In this document: one piece after another, positions 13,701-16,241 of the stretch
How the letters are laid out: every line of letters begins with the position of its first letter
Numbering within the stretch: position 1 is the first letter of the stretch
Source: F23-B02 sp963650165
GTDB lineage: Bacteria > Bacillota > Clostridia > Oscillospirales > Oscillospiraceae
Direction of reading: 5' to 3'
Assembly (NCBI GenBank): GCA_963650165.1
Contig: CAVJKX010000029.1
Span: 1-16,241, forward strand
Length of the DNA stretch: 16,241 bases
The notes under the pieces: generated by a model
The model's database searches: none
Seen by the model: the letters and a program-made list of their open reading frames with translations, nothing else
What the model was told of the DNA's origin: nothing
Position numbers and translations under genes: made by a program

Positions 13701-16128
13701 GACAAGCGACATCATCTTCTTCATGACGCATGATATCGACATGTCCGTCCAGTATTCCGCGGCGAGCGGCTCATCGTGGACGCCTGTGGGCACAGCGAGC
13801 GAGCCCTTCAGGGGCATATTCGACGGTCAGGGCTACACGCTCAAATATCTGTACATAAGCAGCAATGCCGACGATCAGGGCTTCTTCGGCCATGTGACCG
13901 GCACAAATGCGGTCGTTAAGAACCTCGGAATAAGCGGCGCCGTCACCTCCAAGGGCAAAAACACGGCAGCCATCTGTGCCGACTTCAACTTCGGCACGAT
14001 AGCAAACTGCTGGTCGAGCTGCTCGGTCGCGGGCGCGGCAAACTCCGGCGGCATCATCGGCGGCGGCAACATGGGCAGCGTCATAAACTGCACGAGCTAC
14101 GGCGCGGTAAACGGCGCGACGACCTACGGCGCGATAGCGGGCGCACCCGTCGGAACGCAGCTTAAATACTGCTACTTCCTCTACGGCTCCTGCCAGCAGG
14201 GTTATCCCACGGACGGCGACTACAGCGTTGCATATCCCACCGTGCAGAGCTTTAACGGAACGGGCGCCGTGTGCATCCTCGCAGACTATGTTACCGTCGA
14301 GGGTACGCGCACCAAGAACGCGTCGAGCGCACTCAAGCTCTACGTTGACGCTCATCCCGAAACAAACTACTGCTACTGGAGCATAGGCGACTCGGAGGAG
14401 TATTACCTCCAGGGCGTCACCGGCTTCCCGGTGCTCATCTCCGCGTCCGACACCAAGGGCGACCATGACTACAAGCAGTATCAGGCGATATTCAACGATA
14501 AGAAATACTACTCCGTCCTCAGCGCTCTGAAGGACGCAAACGCGGCCTCCGGCGGCGGCGAGGTAACGCTGCTGATAAATGCGCAGCTGAAAAACCGCGA
14601 GGATATCAGCATTGACGACGACGTAACGCTCAACACGGCCGATTACACGCTCATCATAATGTCGAACGTCTCCGTCAACAGCATGAACCGCCTCCTCGGC
14701 ACCTTCGTAATAAAAAGCGGCGGCCTTATAAATCTGAGCGGCGATAAGTTCATCTATTCGCACTCCAAGGCCGACGATTCGTGCAACAGCGCCTTCTATT
14801 CAAAGGAAAGCCTTACGATCCAGACCGTCAGGACCGACGATCCCACGGCCTATGATCTGACCTTCTACAGCGGCGAATTTATCGTAAACGCGGCGCTCGA
14901 GTCCGGCAATCCGCACAAGATACCCGGCGGCAGCAAGCTGACGATCCAGTCGCGCGCGACGCTCAATGTCGAGAAAAACGCCCGCATCAGGACGACCGGC
15001 GGCGCGGAGATATACGACTACGGCACGATAAAGATCGGAAACGCAACGCTTGACCCCAACAAGGGCAGCCGCATGGTCGGCGTGCTTGAGGACAAGAGCG
15101 GAACGGTCAGCCTGCCCTTCGTCTACTACAAGGGATATCACCTGCGCGGCTGGACGGCAAACGACGAGCTCTACGCCGCGGGAAGCAAGGTGGAGGTAAC
15201 GACCGCAACGACCTTCACCGCAAGCTGGGCGATAGGCGAGAGGGTGGACCCGTATCCCGGCGACGACAGCTACGACGACGGCGAGCTCACTTATGATTTC
15301 ACGATCAATGTCATTCAGTCCACGGGCGGCACGATAAGTCCCAAGACGATGAACGCGGCGCGCGGCGAGGCGCTCACCTTCACGGTGGAGGCCTCCTCAG
15401 GCTACTACATCAAGAATGTGCTCGTTGACGGCAAGAGCGTAACGCTCGACGATAACAGCGCATATCAGTTTGTAAGCATCGGCGAGGATCATACCATAAC
15501 AGCACTGTTTGCAAAGCAGAACAACAGTGATTACAGCAGTTATGTAAACCACTTCACGGATGTAAAGTCAAGCGACTGGTGCTATAACAACATCCGCTTT
15601 GTGTACACCATGGGTCTTATGAACGGAACGACCGTAACGACCTTCTCGCCGGACAGCCCGACTAAGAGATCGCAGTTTATAACGACGCTGTGGCGCCTGT
15701 CGGGCTCGCCGATCGTTCCCGGCAGCGGCTGTCAGTTTAACGACGTTGCGAGTGACAGCTTCTGCTATGAGGCGGTGCGCTGGGGCGTTGCAAACGGCAT
15801 AATATACGGCTATTCGGATACCCGGTTCGGCCCCAACGGACAGATCACCCGAGAGCAGCTTATAACAATGATCTTCCGCTATTCGAAGAACTACGCTGGC
15901 GACGACGTTTCCCAGTACGATACTGCGAACATCCTCGGCTACTCCGACGTTCTGAAGATATCCAAGGGGATGACCCAGGCCTTCCAGTGGGGCATCGGCT
16001 CGGGCGTCATAAACGGCACGAGCGCAACCACGCTCAGCCCGCAGGGCACGGCTACGCGCGCACAGATAGCGGCCATGCTCTCGCGCTACTGCAACAAGTT
16101 CATCCTCAAGATCCCCGTAGCAATGTAA
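10729..16128 (+). CDS. Large secreted SLH-domain surface protein with four GLUG-like repeat units
   Basis: This 1799-residue protein begins with a signal peptide (basic MKKSFERV, hydrophobic core about 8-24, predicted cleavage after ASA at 28-30). Four repeat units follow, starting near residues 36, 317, 634 and 953. Each opens with an 'LYxSxTDAxxGxxYSIS'-like motif and contains W-[VT]-P-[IV]-G, FDG[QC]G and GLUG-like GGI.G....I.NCWS segments, which suggests a beta-solenoid. Residues about 1250-1460 look like another beta-helical stretch. Next come an InlB B-repeat-like segment (about 1465-1501, YYKGYHLRGW to ASW), a divergent one with GGTISP (about 1520-1597), and three SLH domains (about 1608-1793), which bind pyruvylated cell-wall polymer and so fix the protein to the wall. 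No catalytic motif or sortase signal is visible. Adhesion or an S-layer-associated role is inferred. The start is well defined by AAGGAGG 8 bases upstream. Confidence 0.9.
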   Translation: MKKSFERVLSMFLCLTMVLGMFCFAPEASAADSSGYECTGSVEQLLKGSTDAAAGENYRIVNNDDIIALADYVAAGRNTKGVTFYLKADVDMRRNTWNGIGTSRYAFEGTLDGCGYAVVGLITYLFKNAGSNAVIMNLGVNGVSNGADAAGVASTLSGKVVNCWSAVNVNGTGNNGGIAAIVSGGKIINCTNYGTVAGSGNVGAIAGQISRTEISCAYYTYYSADKNVGKSDTFSSVDTMRFASSPTVCPTEAKKTVGNVTSDDLLALLNAWVSADGGAKLRKWVFSTDDASVERLGGKYPMVAYPGYVSETPVYTNSVTMSTLYESGTDAQSGICYSISDVEELEMLASFVNGGHNTEGATFFLTADLSVVVNGSFYKGESWVPIGSSEENSFKGVFDGQGFVINELIINKSNDPAGLFGYVNSSKAVIKNVGVGGGITANAYAGGIVGFLRAGTVENCWTSLDVNGDKAAGGIAGYMDNAKIYNCAVYGTATDNHKYGAIAGESTVNSTVQYCYYSDDNSAASGTPSAGTYGINVSFKVTNGQYNLTRSINISGQKTLKVLNALNYWVDTLGSGQNMRHWKQDISAESVARLRGSFPAHIYFNDSSTLEYISETTEETEDRTDNPYNVIYKCTATMTELYNSKTDALSGGNYSISTADEMGLLSKYVQEGYATKGANFYLTDNINITTQGIDTEGAGWVPIGTTLNNHQGISTITYFRGNFDGCGYTVTGLYIVSDFIDMAGLFGQCWGSTIRNLGVAGEILGDDEVGGIVGRANECTIENCWSSVIIQASTEVGSIVGYAHNSTISNCGAYGPLYTTSDEGEKSGFVGRSNGSTFNNCYYLYGLIDAFYNQADSKSVFNDCMYFKYDTDGTQKCTLQKAITVDSYTGDDMLEALNAWVYMQNNELYCSWHTASSVNEIPGANGYFPVLVNPKQSGTGGDDGYCGDYEATNTMRALYSTRSDGVKGGCYSISNLEDLVAFRKYVNEGYKTSDIIFFMTHDIDMSVQYSAASGSSWTPVGTASEPFRGIFDGQGYTLKYLYISSNADDQGFFGHVTGTNAVVKNLGISGAVTSKGKNTAAICADFNFGTIANCWSSCSVAGAANSGGIIGGGNMGSVINCTSYGAVNGATTYGAIAGAPVGTQLKYCYFLYGSCQQGYPTDGDYSVAYPTVQSFNGTGAVCILADYVTVEGTRTKNASSALKLYVDAHPETNYCYWSIGDSEEYYLQGVTGFPVLISASDTKGDHDYKQYQAIFNDKKYYSVLSALKDANAASGGGEVTLLINAQLKNREDISIDDDVTLNTADYTLIIMSNVSVNSMNRLLGTFVIKSGGLINLSGDKFIYSHSKADDSCNSAFYSKESLTIQTVRTDDPTAYDLTFYSGEFIVNAALESGNPHKIPGGSKLTIQSRATLNVEKNARIRTTGGAEIYDYGTIKIGNATLDPNKGSRMVGVLEDKSGTVSLPFVYYKGYHLRGWTANDELYAAGSKVEVTTATTFTASWAIGERVDPYPGDDSYDDGELTYDFTINVIQSTGGTISPKTMNAARGEALTFTVEASSGYYIKNVLVDGKSVTLDDNSAYQFVSIGEDHTITALFAKQNNSDYSSYVNHFTDVKSSDWCYNNIRFVYTMGLMNGTTVTTFSPDSPTKRSQFITTLWRLSGSPIVPGSGCQFNDVASDSFCYEAVRWGVANGIIYGYSDTRFGPNGQITREQLITMIFRYSKNYAGDDVSQYDTANILGYSDVLKISKGMTQAFQWGIGSGVINGTSATTLSPQGTATRAQIAAMLSRYCNKFILKIPVAM
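10834..14460 (+). repeat. Four tandem coding repeat units of the SLH protein
   Basis: The aspartate of the conserved T-D motif in each unit lies at residues 51, 330, 647 and 964, giving periods of 279, 317 and 317 residues. The W-P-G tryptophan of units 2 to 4 is at 383, 700 and 1017, also 317 apart, whereas the FDG phenylalanine is at 398, 723 and 1031, so unit 3 carries a compensated insertion of about 8 residues. Units have diverged at the DNA level, which points to old duplication rather than recent slippage. Confidence 0.85.
15550..16107 (+). other. Three SLH (cell-wall anchoring) domains at the C-terminus of the surface protein
   Basis: The three modules begin near HFTDVKSSDW (residue 1608), CQFNDVASDSF (1668) and NILGYSDVLKI (about 1733). 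Each continues with an aromatic helix (NIRFVYTMGLMNG, AVRWGVANGIIYG, AFQWGIGSGVING) and then 'FSPDSPTKRSQF', 'FGPNGQITREQL' or 'LSPQGTATRAQI'. The last two keep the TR-x-Q/E pattern; the first has KRSQ. Confidence 0.9.
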
Positions 16129-16136
16129 CCAGCATC

Positions 16137-16167
16137 AAGCCTCCCGACTCGAAGAGTCGGGAGGCTT
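16137..16167 (+). terminator. Hairpin 8 bases after the SLH gene, probable terminator stem
   Basis: A perfect 14-base-pair stem, AAGCCTCCCGACTC (16137-16150) with its complement (16154-16167), surrounds the loop GAA. It is strong, but no T-tract follows directly; the bases after it are CAGCG. It may work with the next hairpin. Confidence 0.6.
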
Positions 16168-16169
16168 CA

Positions 16170-16203
16170 GCGTGTCAAAAAAGTTCGTGACTTTTTTGCA
16201 CGC
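16170..16203. terminator. Second hairpin with A6/T6 arms downstream of the SLH gene
   Basis: GCGTG (16170-16174) and CAAAAAAGT (16176-16184) pair with ACTTTTTTG (16190-16198) and CACGC (16199-16203), with one bulged T and the loop TCGTG. The T6 run lies inside the 3' arm, so it could act as a terminator tail for the hairpin at 16137-16167 or as its own element. No gene is seen from here to the window end. Confidence 0.5.
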
Positions 16204-16241
16204 TTCAAAAACGCCACATTTTTTGTGAAGCTTGCGCTTCA

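Noticed and set aside
10834..14460. CRISPR array or recent DNA satellite in the repeat-rich region
   Set aside because: The repetition is at protein level in one open frame, with units of about 840-960 bases that have diverged; there are no short identical repeats with unique spacers.

Overview
The window looks like a chromosomal segment of a GC-rich anaerobic Bacillota bacterium, class Clostridia and probably an Oscillospirales-type gut organism. The basis is strong AGGAGG-type ribosome sites, sigma-A promoters with 17-bp spacers, heavy use of ATA beside GC-rich codons, a surface protein with C-terminal S-layer homology (SLH) domains, and oxidoreductases typical of strict anaerobes. Taxonomy is inferred from style; there is no rRNA gene here.

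Layout, left to right. (1) Positions 1-131 are one end of an IS3-family (IS150-like) insertion sequence, with the first 23 codons of its OrfA on the minus strand. (2) 160-1527, minus strand: a polytopic O-antigen-ligase/polymerase-like membrane protein. (3) From back-to-back sigma-A promoters at 1560-1630, a tight five-gene plus-strand operon runs from 1655 to 8320: a GlpA-like FAD dehydrogenase with an N-terminal BON-like domain and a C-terminal BFD-type [2Fe-2S] domain; a FAD/NAD oxidoreductase; a small four-cysteine DUF1667 protein; an FGGY-family kinase; and a homologue of alkyl-dihydroxyacetonephosphate synthase (ADHAPS). A hairpin terminator follows. (4) tRNA-Val(CAC) with its own promoter, then a terminator shared with the convergent genes. 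(5) A minus-strand two-component system: OmpR/PhoB-type response regulator and HAMP histidine kinase. (6) Divergent from it, with overlapping -35 boxes, a 1799-residue secreted SLH protein built on four long GLUG-like repeat units, closed by hairpins at the right edge.

How the genes fit together. The first three operon genes resemble the anaerobic glycerol-3-phosphate dehydrogenase set of Clostridia, and with a kinase they form a phosphorylate-then-oxidise module. The kinase, however, appears to lack several glycerol-contacting residues, the dehydrogenase carries a BON-like domain (a fold often linked to membranes), and the last gene belongs to the ether-lipid enzyme family. My best candidate for an undescribed system is therefore a pathway for a substituted glycerol, possibly an alkylglycerol or other ether-lipid fragment. 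That is inference. The two-component system and the SLH protein share a promoter region and may form a regulatory pair at the cell surface.
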